Below are positions 63,831-64,000 of a stretch of DNA of 64,000 nucleotides, one piece after another (positions within the stretch are counted from its first letter, which is position 1; every line of letters starts with the position of its first letter). The position numbers and the translations under genes were made by a program. The stretch comes from Pseudomonas paraglycinae (GTDB lineage: Bacteria; Pseudomonadota; Gammaproteobacteria; Pseudomonadales; Pseudomonadaceae), in assembly GCF_021601625.1 (NCBI RefSeq), contig NZ_BQHR01000016.1:1-64000 (forward strand), given 5' to 3'. The notes beneath the pieces were generated by a model, which was not told the origin of the DNA, made no database searches, and saw only the letters and a program-made list of their open reading frames with translations.

Positions 63831-64000
63831 TCAGACGGCGGTTGCGGGGGCTTTGGCCCGGGTTACCCGGTCCACCAGATACACCAGACCGTGGTAGTCG
63901 ATGCCGCCATGTTGCGTCAGACCGATCTCACAGGTGCGGCTGGTGGAAATCCCCTCGCTGCACTGTTGCACCGCATTCTTGAGCCTTCGCAGGGAATGGC
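63831..64000 (-). CDS. unknown protein, C-terminal 55 residues
   Basis: The frame enters from the right edge and ends at 63831 with LTQHGGIDYHGLVYLVDRVTRAKAPATAV. It has two cysteines (QQCSEG, RTCEIG). The visible part is too short for a family assignment; a hairpin follows. Confidence 0.55.
   Translation of the reverse strand, partial: HSLRRLKNAVQQCSEGISTSRTCEIGLTQHGGIDYHGLVYLVDRVTRAKAPATAV

Noticed and set aside
1-64000. CRISPR arrays, tRNA genes, prophage structural genes
   Set aside because: No repeat-spacer pattern, no tRNA cloverleaf apart from the tmRNA end and no phage gene was seen.

Overview
The window looks like chromosomal DNA from a fluorescent Pseudomonas. The evidence is high GC with GC-rich codon use, a Pseudomonas-type 5S rRNA end, the gene orders recC-recB-recD and yfiR-yfiN-yfiB, an mmsA-mmsB valine-catabolism pair, a DUF6124-type protein, a Pseudomonas-style REP palindrome and a tmRNA whose tag reads ANDDQYGAALAA. 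No insertion sequence, integrase, CRISPR array or tRNA gene was seen.

Layout. 1-115: end of a 5S rRNA and its terminator. 224-9467: recCBD, joined by ATGA overlaps. 9587-11927: yfiRNB, a periplasm-to-c-di-GMP signalling module. 11924-15883: a LysR regulator divergent from mmsAB, then a cupin protein. 16450-22971: a five-gene operon (hexapeptide acyltransferase, MurG-like glycosyltransferase, large alpha/alpha-toroid protein, rmlB, rmlA) behind a sigma70-like promoter and a roughly 300-nt leader. 23008-34353: a flavin/efflux region holding a luciferase-like monooxygenase, a hydroxyisobutyrate-dehydrogenase-like enzyme, an acyl-CoA-dehydrogenase-fold monooxygenase, a complete RND tripartite pump, an ArsR-type regulator, a chorismate-lyase paralogue, an HTH-only LysR fragment and a flavin reductase. 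34500-40345: redox enzymes with MerR and LysR regulators, a TSUP transporter and an ABM protein. 40595-44279: permease, RpiR regulator and D-aminoacylase. 44397-53269: glyoxalase-like protein, AraC regulator, solitary FitA-like antitoxin, McpS-like chemoreceptor, an envelope-lipid group (Ais-like phosphatase, PAP2, ArnT-like), two GNATs and DUF6124. 53249-62965: a type I restriction-modification island (hsdRMS plus an unknown membrane protein) between two ~730-bp direct repeats, inserted next to ssrA. 62937-64000: ssrA, a small secreted protein and a partial gene.

The most striking unexplained signal is regulatory. A 20-bp dyad (GTACG, 8 bases, CGTAC; 14 of 20 positions identical at all sites) lies in the core promoters of the luciferase-like/dehydrogenase divergent pair (24219-24238), the acyl-CoA-dehydrogenase-like monooxygenase (25302-25321) and the flavin reductase 8 kb away (34460-34479). 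In each case it sits between a TTGnnA -35 and a TACnnT -10. A weaker copy overlaps the -10 of the sugar/acyltransferase operon (16126-16145). This ties together a two-component flavin monooxygenase, its reductase and two further redox enzymes around an RND pump and a chorismate-lyase paralogue. I infer an undescribed inducible pathway, either making and exporting or detoxifying an aromatic or acyl compound. No obvious TetR-type gene for the operator is present in the window.

The second notable structure is the ssrA-linked island. Its flanking repeats each carry an isochorismatase-family gene (one broken by an early stop) and an ssrA terminator, and the left repeat ends in a degraded copy of the ssrA 3' end. 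The HsdS of this island has an extra C-terminal domain of about 200 residues.
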